Assembly: GCA_949987565.1 (NCBI GenBank)
Contig: OX465105.1
Coordinates: 3,542,496-3,606,495, forward strand
Source: Luidia sarsii
Taxonomy: Eukaryota > Echinodermata > Asteroidea > Paxillosida > Luidiidae
Direction: 5' to 3'
DNA length: 64,000 nt
Part shown: positions 34,265-44,800 of the stretch, one piece after another
How positions within the stretch are numbered: the first letter of the stretch is position 1
Layout of the letters: each line of letters starts with the position of its first letter
Notes under the pieces: generated by a model
What the model was told of the DNA's origin: nothing
Database searches by the model: none
What the model saw: the letters and a program-made list of their open reading frames with translations, nothing else
Program-made: the position numbers and the translations under genes

Positions 34265-34432
34265 GATATACAAATATGTTGCAAACTGCTTACTGACTAA
34301 AATTACCAAAATGCAAAATTTAGTGGGCCTGACGTTTTGATCCTAGCAGGACCTTTCTCAGGACCTTTGAGTTTGAGAAAGGTCCTGCTACTGCTAGGAT
34401 CGAAACGTCAGGCCCACTAAATTTTGAGATTA
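34265..34432. mobile_element. Hairpin family, copy with both long arms
   Basis: Starts with the inverse tail (tgatatacaaatatgttgca, actgcttactgactaaaatt), then both arms. This shows that the full element is a palindrome of roughly 200 bp of which most copies keep one long side. Confidence 0.85.
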
Positions 34433-34523
34433 TAAGTTATTATTATAACTAAGTATAACTTACTATAGAGTATAGGACCCATTACCACTTTGGTGGATAT
34501 CCATTTTCCGAGCCAATATTATA

Positions 34524-34712
34524 CGCAGTGGCTGTTGTTACGGTAGTCGTCCGTGTGGTTCCCTGACTTCACAGTATTTGTCAGGATGTTTAGCTCTTGG
34601 AACCAGACTATCAGCTAATACTAATAGACTGGTTCAATCAGCCTGCAATGCTGACGAAATACAATCAAGTCAGGGAACCACACGGACGACTGCCGTAACA
34701 ACAGCCACTGCG
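34524..34712. mobile_element. 189-bp foldback MITE with 9-bp target duplication AATATTATA
   Basis: Inverted ends of about 40 bp (cgcagtggctgttgttacgg...) and AATATTATA on both sides (34515-34523, 34713-34721). A 183-bp sister copy lies at 49438-49620. Confidence 0.92.
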
Positions 34713-34799
34713 AATATTATAATCAGTATCCGAGATGTAGTGAGGATAACACTACAGTACAGTAGTGCAGGGCCCTGTTTACCATCTAACACTAACACT

Positions 34800-35328
34800 T
34801 TATTCTTTAACAGTACACTAGTAATCACAGTGTAACACTACAGTAACACTAAGTTAACTCAAGCTACAGCCAACGCCATGGCCCATTGCATTGCCCTGTG
34901 CTGTGTCACTGTCACTGTCAGTGACCAGGTTTTAAAACTGTTCAACTTCAAGAGTGATTAACGCCTCGTTTACGGGTGGGTCTGAATGTTGCTGACCACG
35001 GGAATCACATTCAGGACCCCTACGGACTAACTAGCTAGCGTTTAATGCTGTCGTCTTAACCATGGAGGTCCCTATATCTCCATGCCTTAAAGATGATAAC
35101 AAAGCTACATAATGTGGCACCTAGTACAAGTGTGATACATGAACAGGTACATGAACAGGTACAAATTGTGTACACAGTAAATTGAGTAATGCAGTGCATG
35201 GCCTTCGCTACACGTGCACTGTGCACTGATGTGCAAACCGTTCTATACAGCATACAGCATAACAATTCACGACCTTACACTGCCCATTAACCGTATTTTA
35301 CACTTATTTTCAATTAATCTTGCCTTAC
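34800..35328. other. Upstream region of PISD, no feature recognised
   Basis: Contains short direct repeats (aggtacatgaac twice near 35145-35162). No exon supported. Confidence 0.4.
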
Positions 35329-35440
35329 CTTCGTGGATTTCTCAGTCAAACAGAGATTCCCTGAGAGTGATGTGACTATGCACACGCATGGTATTGGTAC
35401 ACGCAACTTGCAAGGCACATACGAAGTTACGAAACTCAAC
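35329..35440 (-). other. Candidate 5' non-coding exon of PISD
   Basis: On the minus strand a consensus donor (cgaag|gtaaggcaag) ends an exon at 35329. Spliced to 33991 it places a TGA in frame shortly before the PISD ATG, confirming that start. It contains a short upstream ORF ending in that same region. The exon's upper limit is a guess; no transcript evidence is available. Confidence 0.35.
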
Positions 35441-35879
35441 CCGCTTACTCGTCGCCTTGTTTCAAGCCACAAATTGGCTCCTGTAAAAACTTCAGCGTGA
35501 TAATTGCAGAAATTCCAAGTTTGGAGTGAACGCAGTGGCCCCTTTGAAGCTTAAATCGGTTTAGATTTCATTGAATTGGAAGAGAACGAATCCCCCTCCT
35601 CTCGCGAGACATGAACATGTATTATTGATTTTCATTAGAAGGACTTATTACAAGACTAACACAAATGACGTTGTGTGTACATACCATAGAGCTCAATGGC
35701 ACATACCATGACATAGTACAGTACATACACTGTACGTGTACCGTGGAATGTATGCGCTCCACGTGATAGCTCAAGTTGCCACGAAAGGAGGCTACAAAGT
35801 TTGCGCTGGTGGTGTAACCATGATGTGACCATGGAGGTAGTGGGTGTGATTGAGTTAGTTGTCAATTAATTATAGTAAT

Positions 35880-36165
35880 AAATCTATGTAAAAAAAATTG
35901 CAAACTGCTTACTGACTAAAATGACCAAAATCAATATCAAAAATTGGAGGGCTTTCGATCATTGCAGGACCTTTCTCAAACCATAGAGTAAGTTCCTTGC
36001 TCGATCGAACCATGGAGGCAAACCAAGGAGGTATTAGGCGCTCGAAGCCTCAAACCATGCTCAAAGTCAAAGTCAAAGGCAGAATACAGGAAGGTTCACC
36101 GACTGCCATGTGAGAAAGGTCCTGCTAGTATCGAAACGTCAGGGCGTCAACTTATTTATCATATC
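35880..36165. mobile_element. Hairpin-family copy split by unrelated sequence
   Basis: The inverse tail and arm (gcaaactgcttactgactaa; gatcattgcaggacctttct) are separated from the other arm (gagaaaggtcctgctagtat) by about 130 bp of other DNA, some of it repeating accatggaggc / aaccatg. Confidence 0.65.
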
Positions 36166-36486
36166 ATGAACAATGTTAATTATTATGATAAAGATATCAT
36201 ACTATAATTACTGTATTAATCTATCTGTAATATTGATGTGTTTTAGTTGGTTTTTTTTTTTTACCATGGTTTTACTTGTTTCGGTCGGCAGAGTGGGAGT
36301 CATTATATTATCATAGGCCATGTACGCCATGAAGGCTTATTGGGCAATGATTACCGGCCGGGTTAGTATAGGCTTTGTTCGTTATAATGCCACAGGCATA
36401 AAACAAGCGTTAGTTTGGCCCAAGTTTCCGTGGAGACTATGATGCTGCGTTCAATAATTCATCATGCAAACAAATTACATGTACCT

Positions 36487-36830
36487 TCAAATTCGCCGAC
36501 ACACCACCTGGATTTCCAGGGGTTTTGTCCGACCATGGTCAGACGGAGACGAAGCCTGAGTCCCAGCGCCATGGATTCGTAAGGGGCCTTGAAGGGCTAC
36601 ATCCCATATCCGGAATCTGTGGAATGTGGCCCCCCCCCCCCCCGTGCGCCCCCCCCCCCAGCCCAGGGTCCGTCCCTTCCTCTTCGGTGGCACTCGGGCC
36701 GGATACGAAGCGGTGATTACAATTTGAGGGGAAATCCCGGCTGTGGACCAACGGGAACTCGGAGTGGAGGGGAGGAACTTGGGGGCGGGGCAGGGACAGG
36801 GCGGGGGGGGGGGGTTGTGCCATGGATGTA
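36487..36830. other. GC-rich patch with long C and G runs between PISD and the MIF-family gene
   Basis: Runs of C (about 36632-36658) and G (about 36804-36814) in otherwise AT-rich DNA. Possible CpG-type promoter region shared by two divergent genes. The frames here have no supported splice or homology. Inference. Confidence 0.3.
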
Positions 36831-37577
36831 GCTGGTAGTGGTAATCAAAATATTACATGGTATTCACAATATGCTAAAAAAAAAACGGTTGGGTAAAACT
36901 ACATTTCATGTTTGAGTTTTATACGGTCTCCCATGCTCAAGAACTTCTAGTCAAACCATTTTGTCACTAACATCCGCAATACCCCTACACCACAAGTATT
37001 TTCAAACAGTCAACTGACTAGGATTTTCTAGCTAAACAACTTATCCTGGAGTGTTTACAATTTGATTAAAATGTGTATTCGAAGACAGGTCCTGTTAGGA
37101 TCCTGTTAGCATTATTAGTAAATTATGAATGATGGCAAAAGAAATTTGACTGGTCAGGGACTATATCAGCACTGGTGCACTACGTGACAGGTCTCGGGCT
37201 CTATGCTCCAGGCTATAATGGAATGCTCTTTTTTTGCCCTTTGTATAGTAATTTGTTTAACATTTTACACAATCATACTTAATTCCTTTGAACTGGCCAA
37301 ACAAAATGCGATTACAACTATGGCTTCACCAAAGACTATTCAGCATTCCGGCAAGTATACCTACATGAATGCATTCCCGATCGTTCTCCAAATATTTGAT
37401 TTGATATCACGCCAGACGACAGGTGACCTTGGCTGGCCCTGCTTCATGCACAAACCTAGCACCCGTGGAGTTTGAACCGGATCCTATATACAGGCTGACT
37501 TCACGTCATCGTCAGCCGCAAGATCAGTGACCGTGCGCAAACTTGAAGATCCGGGTTCTTCTCACAGCGGTAGGCCC
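36831..37577. other. Intergenic region upstream of the MIF-family TATA box
   Basis: Only degraded repeat traces (for example ggtcctgttaggatcctgtt near 37087). Confidence 0.4.
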
Positions 37578-37586
37578 TATATAAAA
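37578..37586 (+). promoter_or_regulatory. TATA box of the MIF-family gene
   Basis: The sequence TATATAAAA sits about 330 bp upstream of the tautomerase ATG. A 5' non-coding exon would start about 30 bp downstream and end at a good donor (ataag|gtaagaaat, exon end 37691), joining the coding exon at the acceptor ending 37881. Position and motif are seen; use is inferred. Confidence 0.55.
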
Positions 37587-37609
37587 GAGAGACAATACGA
37601 CACCTTGCC

Positions 37610-37691
37610 ACTATAGCGTCGATCACTTACCCAAGACAGTATAGTCCTTCATCTCGTCAGAACCTTCTAAATAAGCGTCAAGTTATATAAG
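37610..37691 (+). other. Probable 5' non-coding exon of the MIF-family gene
   Basis: This stretch lies between the TATA box and a consensus donor (gtaagaaat). The acceptor at 37881 is preceded by a long pyrimidine run, so a 190-bp 5'UTR intron is plausible. The exon start is estimated from the usual TATA spacing. Confidence 0.4.
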
Positions 37692-37914
37692 GTAAGAAAT
37701 ACCTGTTAGATGTGAGGAGTGCTTTTCCTGTTTCCTCTACTCAATAATTATGTAAGAAACTCGCTCTGTCTGGGTATACAATTTCTTCAATTCCGTGCCC
37801 TGCCCATAGGCCCAACAGCCTGTTGTTGAAACAATGCCACACGTAACATCTCTCTCCATTTCTTGTCGTTTTGTACATCAGCCGGTTGCCACTACCGAAG
37901 ACTTCCAAATCAAG

Positions 37915-39380
37915 ATGCCTCTGTGCCAGGTCAGCACCAATCTTCCTCGAGCCAAGGTGGACGAATCCTTTGCCAAGGAACTTTCCAAATACGTGGCGGG
38001 TGTCCTGGACAGTTCGGAGAAGGTGAGCCGCTCCCAGGAGCCACTGTTCAAGTTACTTTGTCAGCAGAAGTGCCCTATATCGGGATTTGAAGGGTGCAAA
38101 TCACCGCAATTCAAGCTCCCATAGCTCTGAAAAGAGCCAGTATTACCGGGTCTTTTCAGTAGTTGCGGTTAACCGTAACCCTAATCCTGGATGGAGGGTT
38201 ACGGTTACCGCAAGAATTTTTTTCAGAGCCACGGCCTACTCCTTCTCTAAAGATACATGATTTACATCGTGCCACCGCAAACCTCCTACTTGGTACACAT
38301 GTATTTCCACCAAGCAAACCTTCAACTTCTTGTCTGAGATTCTTCGAGATGTATGACACCGCGTTCTCTGATATCTTGTCTCGGGCAGGTGGCTACTCTT
38401 CACGTCATGACCGATCAGATCATGGTGAGACACGGGTCGCTAGACCCGATGGTGCACCTTGCCATGCACGGCCACACCCCTCAGTGCTTCACGGAGGCGA
38501 TGAAGGTGAAATGGATGGAGTCGCTCACACCTTTCCTGTCCGAGAAACTTGGCATCAGTGACCTAAGCAGGTGGGGATCTATAATCATTCCTTTAAAGGG
38601 TCTCAGCAATACTCCAATATATTTGTATCACTTAAATCCATGCTACAGAACTATTTTGCAATGTTGATAACAATCAAACTGTTTCATACTCGTCCTGGGG
38701 GTGTATTTGTAAGTTTTAAGTTTTTATGCTAATGAAATTTTACAATGTTTTACAATGCCTTCCTTTTGTCTGTTTTACAATTTTACAATGCATTCCTTTT
38801 GTCTGTTTTACAGTTTTACAATGCCTTCCTTCCCCCAGTTTTACAATGCCTTCTTTTGTCTGTTTTACAGTTTTACAATGCCTTCCTTTTGTCTGTTTTC
38901 CCGTTTTACAATGCCTTCCTTTTGTCTGTTTTACAATGCCTTCCTTTTGTGTTTTCCCCAGTTTTACAATGCCCTTCTTTTTGTCTGTTTCCCCAGTTTA
39001 ACAATGCCTTCCTTTTGTCTGTTTTCCCCAGTTTTACAATGTATTCCTTTTATCTGTTTTACAGTTTAACAAGGCATTCCTTTTGTATGTTTTCCCCAGT
39101 TTTACAATGCATTCCTTTTGTCTATTTTACAGTTTTACAATGCCTTCATTTAGTCTGTTTTCAGTTTTACAATGCATTCCTTTTGTCCGTTTTCCCGTTT
39201 AACAATGCATTCCTTTTTCTGTTTTCCCCAGTTTTACAATGCATTCCTTTTTCTGTTTTCCCCAGTTTTACAATGCATTCCTTTTGTCTGTTTTCCTATC
39301 TCAGGATCGTGATTTCCTTCCATCCAATGGACGCATCACAAGTGGGCATTAATGGAAAGCTCGCCAGCCAAATGCAGTGA
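37915..39380 (+). CDS. MIF / D-dopachrome tautomerase family protein (3 exons, 121 aa)
   Basis: Exons: 37915-38022, 38389-38570, 39305-39380, with phases 0 and 2 matching the AG|G joint. The protein starts Met-Pro, and in this family the proline exposed after Met removal is the catalytic base of the tautomerase. The first strand (TNLPRA) resembles MIF (TNVPRA) and DDT (TNLP). The last strand, SRIVISFHPMD followed by VGINGKLAS, matches the family C-terminus. Length (121 aa) is near the usual 115-118. MIF proteins are small cytosolic or secreted trimers acting in innate immunity. I cannot decide between the MIF and DDT branches. An in-frame ATG at 37834 would add 27 residues; I prefer 37915 because it leaves Pro second and because a good acceptor (ttttgtacatcag, ending 37881) lies between them. 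Confidence 0.88.
38118..38320. mobile_element. Foldback remains in tautomerase intron 1
   Basis: gctctgaaaagagcc and tttttcagagccacggccta are arms of the ACACCATG family; the palindrome gttgcggttaaccgtaaccc...gggttacggttaccgcaa lies between them (38159-38215), apparently inserted. Confidence 0.6.
38737..39295. repeat. Minisatellite of splice-acceptor-like units in tautomerase intron 2
   Basis: About 20 units of 22-36 bp with the core ttttacaatgccttcctttt then gtctgttttacag or gttttccccag. The array runs up to the true acceptor of exon 3 at 39304, whose pyrimidine tract (ccttttgtctgttttcctat) is itself the last unit. Confidence 0.9.
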
Positions 39381-41300
39381 ACATCTTCTGCAGCTATTCA
39401 TGCAATTTGAATTCAGAAGAATTTTTTTTTTTCGTGAAATTCATCTTATTGATGGTTTGCCGGTTGCAAAATCAAATTAAGATCTATTTTGATATATTTT
39501 TTTCAATCCAACCTTTTCAACAGAAGGTATTAAGATATGAAAAACAACTTTTTCGTGAATTTAATCTTGTTAATAGTTTGCAAGTTGTCAATGTAATAGA
39601 TACAAGTCTGAAAGAGGAGCACTTCAATACATCAAAATGCAATTTTTGTTTTCATTTTAAACAAATTGTCATAATGTTGCTATATTTGTGCTTCAATATT
39701 GTCTTTGTACCGAGTGCTCATTTAATACATGTATTATTTGTTTCCTTTTTAATAAAAAAACAAACGCAGCCAAAAATTATGGGATTCCTGGCAGTTTAAT
39801 TGCAGTAGATATCTCCAAAATGAAAGCAGTATTACTAACAACACTCCACATTTTAGCATGCTACTAAGCATGCACAAAATAGCCGACGGAAGAAGTATGG
39901 AAAGACATATCCCTGTATCAAAGATACTAGAACCATGGGAACTAAAGGGTTCCTAGAACCATAAGTTTCACTTATTGCCAAATTTGTTGTTTGGGGCGCC
40001 AAATCTCTAATACAGACTCAAGTAAACTTGTCGAGGTACACGTATTCATTGAAAACATGTGCACATTAGAAAAATACTATCTGGTGAAGCAAAATAAAAT
40101 GAAAACTCGACAAGTTGCCTCTCAAAATTATTCCTTGAATAGATTACATGAACCTATCGTGCTTTTCCCAATCTTGTCACCTGTGTTTCTAGCCAGCAGT
40201 TGTGGAGTATTATATAGCCTCTCATCTGACATTTACATGTGAAAATAGATATTTGCTTTCTTTCATAAACTACCAAGAGCAGTCATTTTTACTTCTTTTC
40301 TATCTGGAACCCAAAACACCATTCGCTTCAGTGGAAATGCCTACTATCTCCCCTGTACAAAAGAAAAATTTACACATAGTCTAGGATAAATTGCTTTTAT
40401 TTAGTACTTGATAATGATAATCGTCTACCACAACCACAGTCCTACGGATCTATCCAAGAAGAGGGATGGTTATAAATTGGTTAACAATTTCAATATTTTG
40501 TTGGTAGCTTGTTGGTAGCGTCCTGTAAATGGATTTGATACGATGCAAACATTTGAAGTGGATGTGAGTTGTTCAGAGAGGTGACAGGCACCACAACTAC
40601 AAGCCTTCACAGTAGACATTACTAACGTAATAACGTCTACCACTTTAAAAAAATCAAACATTAGCAACTTCTGGCACAGAGTGCTGACAACAAACGCAAA
40701 ACGTTGGTAGAACAGGTTAGCATACCATCACGCAGAAGAGGGGACACTATTATAAGATAATCCTATACCACCCTTATTAATTGCCCACAAATAACTACCC
40801 ATAAATGATCTAACGATATCATTTTCGGAAACTAAAGCAAAAACACACAAGCTCCACACGATGTGACTTCACCTAAACGATTTCTGTAAAATTGATCGAT
40901 AAAACGCTTAATCCCCATGAAATTCTCGTATAAATTGAAAATCAAACATACAGTACTTTAATCGATAAAATTTCAGTGGGGAGATTTGCATACAATCATT
41001 TGATTGTAACAGCTTCACCATTGCCTTTTTTTACTTCATGGACATTGAAAGCAGATTTTGTAATTCATTTTTTTTTTTCAAAAATAAAAGTAAACACATT
41101 TTTTTTTTCAATACATTAGCTGAATGCTATAAAAAATCATTTTAAAATGATTCAAAAATAACCAAACAACAAAAACCTGTACGAGTTATCTCAAAGTAAA
41201 TCAGCTTCTGAAAAGGTGCATTGTTTAAAATGAGCATGCCCTACTTTGCTGGGGCAAAGTCTAGATTTGGTAACTGATTAAGTATGACATCGACAAGTAA
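39381..41300. other. 3' region of the MIF-family gene and intergenic DNA
   Basis: Includes the AATAAA at 39751. Beyond it the sequence is AT-rich with no supported exon or repeat family. Confidence 0.45.
39751..39756 (+). terminator. Poly(A) signal of the MIF-family gene
   Basis: AATAAA occurs 371 bp after the stop codon in AT-rich DNA and is followed by an A run. It is the first canonical signal I see downstream on this strand. Confidence 0.55.
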
Positions 41301-41383
41301 ATATAGATTATGTTGTGGTGGTGAGTCACATTCAATAACGATCACAGCTTCTACCACTCAGAGATACGGGGTTGGTTATCCTA

Positions 41384-41732
41384 AGAAGATTCTGTATCCG
41401 CTTCACCACACCTATCAGGGAACTGCAATCTGTATTCTATTGCATTGTAAAACCGGTCAAATGATATGAAAGCAGGGTGGTATCAAGTCAATTGACTCAA
41501 CAGGGAGATCTCTTCCTGCACAGGGGATTGGAGGGGGATCAAATCCGAGATTCTGATTGTTGAAGATTCTGTATCCGCTTCACCACACCTATCAGGGAAC
41601 TGCAATCTGTATTCTATTGCATTGTAAAACCTGTCAAATGATATGAGAGCAGGGTGGTATCGACTCTACAGGGAGATCTCTTCCTGCACAGGGAATTGGA
41701 AGGGGATCAAATCCGAGATTCTGATTGTTAAT
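41384..41732. repeat. Tandem duplication of about 175 bp in the aldolase 3' region
   Basis: agaagattctgtatccgctt to cgagattctgattgtt occurs twice (about 41384-41560 and 41561-41732) with few differences and one short indel. It would fall in or just past the aldolase 3'UTR. Confidence 0.85.
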
Positions 41733-41885
41733 GCAATAGAGTCGCAGAGAAATGCGGCGTTATCTTCAAGACACCTTTAGGGGAGGGGAGGAGGGAGGGG
41801 GGGGGATTGTGGAGCAGGTGGAAGGTTCCCTTGGTGAAGCTGTCGATTCTTGGAGGGGAGGGGGGGGGGGGGGGGTTATGAGTGT

Positions 41886-44800
41886 CTAGTATTGGTGGTT
41901 GGCCACAAACAGGGACTGGCCACCGGCCGTACTGCTGGAACCGCCAGCATACTTGCCCTGCGACGCATCACCGTTAGCCTGCACAGAAAAGAAACCAAGA
42001 TACATAACCAGCCGTGTCAGTATGCCTTCTTCCAGTCAGACCACTCCTTACTGCTATTGAAGGCCCAATCACATTGTTACAGATGTGGAACTATCAAGTT
42101 TCTCAAAGGTATTAACGCAACAGCTATGGTACGGAGCAATACAGAAATGTTGGAAACTGCTTTGGGACTAACAAAATTGTACAAATCTAAAACTTTTGAT
42201 AGTGGGCACCATATTTTAATCCTAACAGGACCTTTTTCAAAGACTGTAAGAGATGGTGCCTTTGACAAAGGTAATGCTAGGATTGAAATTTCAGGCCCTT
42301 ATACTATTTCAGATACAGTCCATTCAGTGTAAGAAGAGCTGTGTGGACTGGAGGAGGGGGCATGTAGCATTGAATGAGGCTGAGGTGGGGCTCTTGACTG
42401 ACAGGCGATACAGACTCCTGATAGGCCAGCTGTGGGTGGACTGGAGGAGGGGGGCATGCCATAGCATTGAATGAGGCTGAGGTGGAGCTCCTGACTGACA
42501 GGCGATACTGACTCCTGATAGGCCAGCTGTGGGTGGACTGGAGGAGGGGGGCATGCCATAGCATTGAATGAGGCTGAGGTGGGGCTCTTGACTGACAGGC
42601 AATACAGACTCCTGATAGGCCAGCTGTGGGTGGACTGGAGGAGGGGGCATGCCATAGCATTGAATGAGGCTGAGGTGGGGCTCTTGACTGACAGGCAATA
42701 CAGACTCCTGATAGGCCAGCTGTGGGTGGACTGGAGGAGGGGGCATGCCATAGCATTGAATGAGGCTGAGGTGGGGCTCTTGACTGACAGGCAATACAGA
42801 CTCCTGATAGGCCAGCTGTGGGTGGACTGGAGGAGGGGGGCATGCCATAGCATTGAATGACACCAAGGTCAAACTCAACGGTCAAAACTGAATGGACTGT
42901 ACATTCAAACCAATGCCCCAACCCCTAAAAAAAAATGGTTCTATCCATTTTTGTTTAAAGTAAATACAAAAAGTTTGTTGCAAACTGCTCACTGACTAAA
43001 AATGACATGCAATACATAAAATCTGCTAGGATCGAAACGTCAGGCCCTCTAGCTTTTGAGATCTATCCATTTTTTTTTGATATGGCACGGTAGATGGATA
43101 ACGGCGTTGTTCTACTGGGTGGCTTGAAATCGGGGGAGTGAACAAGCCGCGGGGACCAGGAGAATGAGGCAGCCGACTCACCTTGGCACGCTTGAGCAGC
43201 TCGGCCTGAGCAGCCTTGATCTGGTCCTTCTTGCCGCCCCAGGCTTTCAGGACGCTGGCCTGCAGGGCACGGCCGTAGGAGAAGGTCAGAGCCCAGGGCT
43301 TCTTGCCGGGGAAGCTGTTGATGGCGTTCAGATTGATGGAGGCGTCTTCCTCCGACTGACCTCCAGACAGGAAGGTCACACCTACGAGAGGGAGAGGGCA
43401 AATATCATCAGCGTATATATTTTTCGCACTGCTTAGATCTTCAAATTCAGATTGTAATTTGTCAAATTCAGATTGTAATTTGTCAAATTCAGATTGTAAT
43501 TTGTCAAATTCAGATTGTAATTTGTCAAATTCAGATTGTAATTTGTCAAATTCAGATTGTAATTTGTCAAATTCAGATATCTATTTGTCAAATTTAGATA
43601 TCTAATTGTGAAATTCAGATATCTATTTGTGAAATTCAGATTTCTATTTGTGAAATTCAGATATCTATTTGTGAAATTCAGATATCTATTTGTCAAATTC
43701 AGATATCTATTTGTGAAATTAAGATATCTATTTGTGAAATTAAGATATCTATTTGTGAAATTCAGATATCTATTTGTGAAATTCGGATATCTATTTGTGA
43801 AATTCAGATATCTATTTGTGAAATTAGATATCTATTTGTGAAATTCAGATATCTATTTGTGAAATTCAGATATCTATTTGTGAAATTCAGATATCTATTT
43901 GTGAAATTCAGATATCTATTTGTCAAATTCAGATATATCTACTTGTGAAATTCACAGGTTTACAACAATTGGTTGTTTGCGTCTGAATGAAAGTGGGGGT
44001 GTTATCCCCGGATATATATGGTCGTTAATTAATTGCTTCTGACTGGCACCCACACCCTGGCAAAGACTAGTTGACTATAAATAGGGAAGGCTGCCATTAA
44101 AGGGCTGATAGCTGGTAAGAGCCCCGGTACATTATTCCAGAGGTCTTGGGTTCAAGTTCCGTTCCAGTCAAAGTTTTCTTTTCCAATTTTTTTATTTGTT
44201 GAAAACTTCCCGGTCAGTTTTTCCTTCGTTTGTTTGAGATGTAATTTTTTTCGCAATGTGGCTCTGACCACCAGAGTGGGAAAAAAAATCAATAAAAAAA
44301 AAAAAAAAATCTCCTGCATGGCTGAAAAGAACTGAAAAAAGTGGCCTAGCGCTGAAGTGGTTTTGAGCAGCTGCATGGCATTAGACACAGAGCGGTGCGG
44401 AGCCAGACTAGTGGCAGGGGCGTTGGCAAACCTACCGGGCATAGCTGGGGGCACAGTCCTGGACAGGGCGGTCACTGTGGCACGACCCACGTCCTCGGGG
44501 CCGGCCCGGTTGGGGCAGCTCTGGCCCGAGGTGACCATGTTGGGCTTGAGCAGGGTGCCCTCCAGGTACACGTTGTTGTCCATCAGGGCCTTGTAGGTGT
44601 GGGACAGCACCTGGTGCGAACGAGGTAGGGTGGGGGAGGGGGGAAGAAAGGTTCACACACTTGTTGGCCGATGACGTCTTTGTTCATACATCTCCATGTT
44701 GCCATCTTTCACTTTATGTCAATTAAACCGAGAATTTTTTTTTTTATTACGGTAGTTTCTCATCCCAACCGGAATCGTTTTATAGCCGCTGCATAAAATT

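Noticed and set aside
36539..36823. Gly/Pro-rich frames near the PISD/MIF interval
   Set aside because: They come from long C and G runs, have stops before any good donor and no homology; at most untranslated sequence.
38745..39380. 211-residue Phe/Leu/Ser-rich frame
   Set aside because: It reads through the tautomerase intron 2 minisatellite; the gene's exon 3 uses another frame.
42299..42921. Three overlapping repeated-peptide frames of about 180-205 residues
   Set aside because: They repeat with the 98-bp satellite unit inside an aldolase intron.
43433..43841. Frames repeating NLTNY-like and KFRYLFV-like heptads
   Set aside because: A 21-bp period gives heptads in every frame; it is intronic minisatellite, not a protein.
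43440..43950. CRISPR-like regular repeats
   Set aside because: Units are directly abutting with no spacers and the DNA is clearly eukaryotic.
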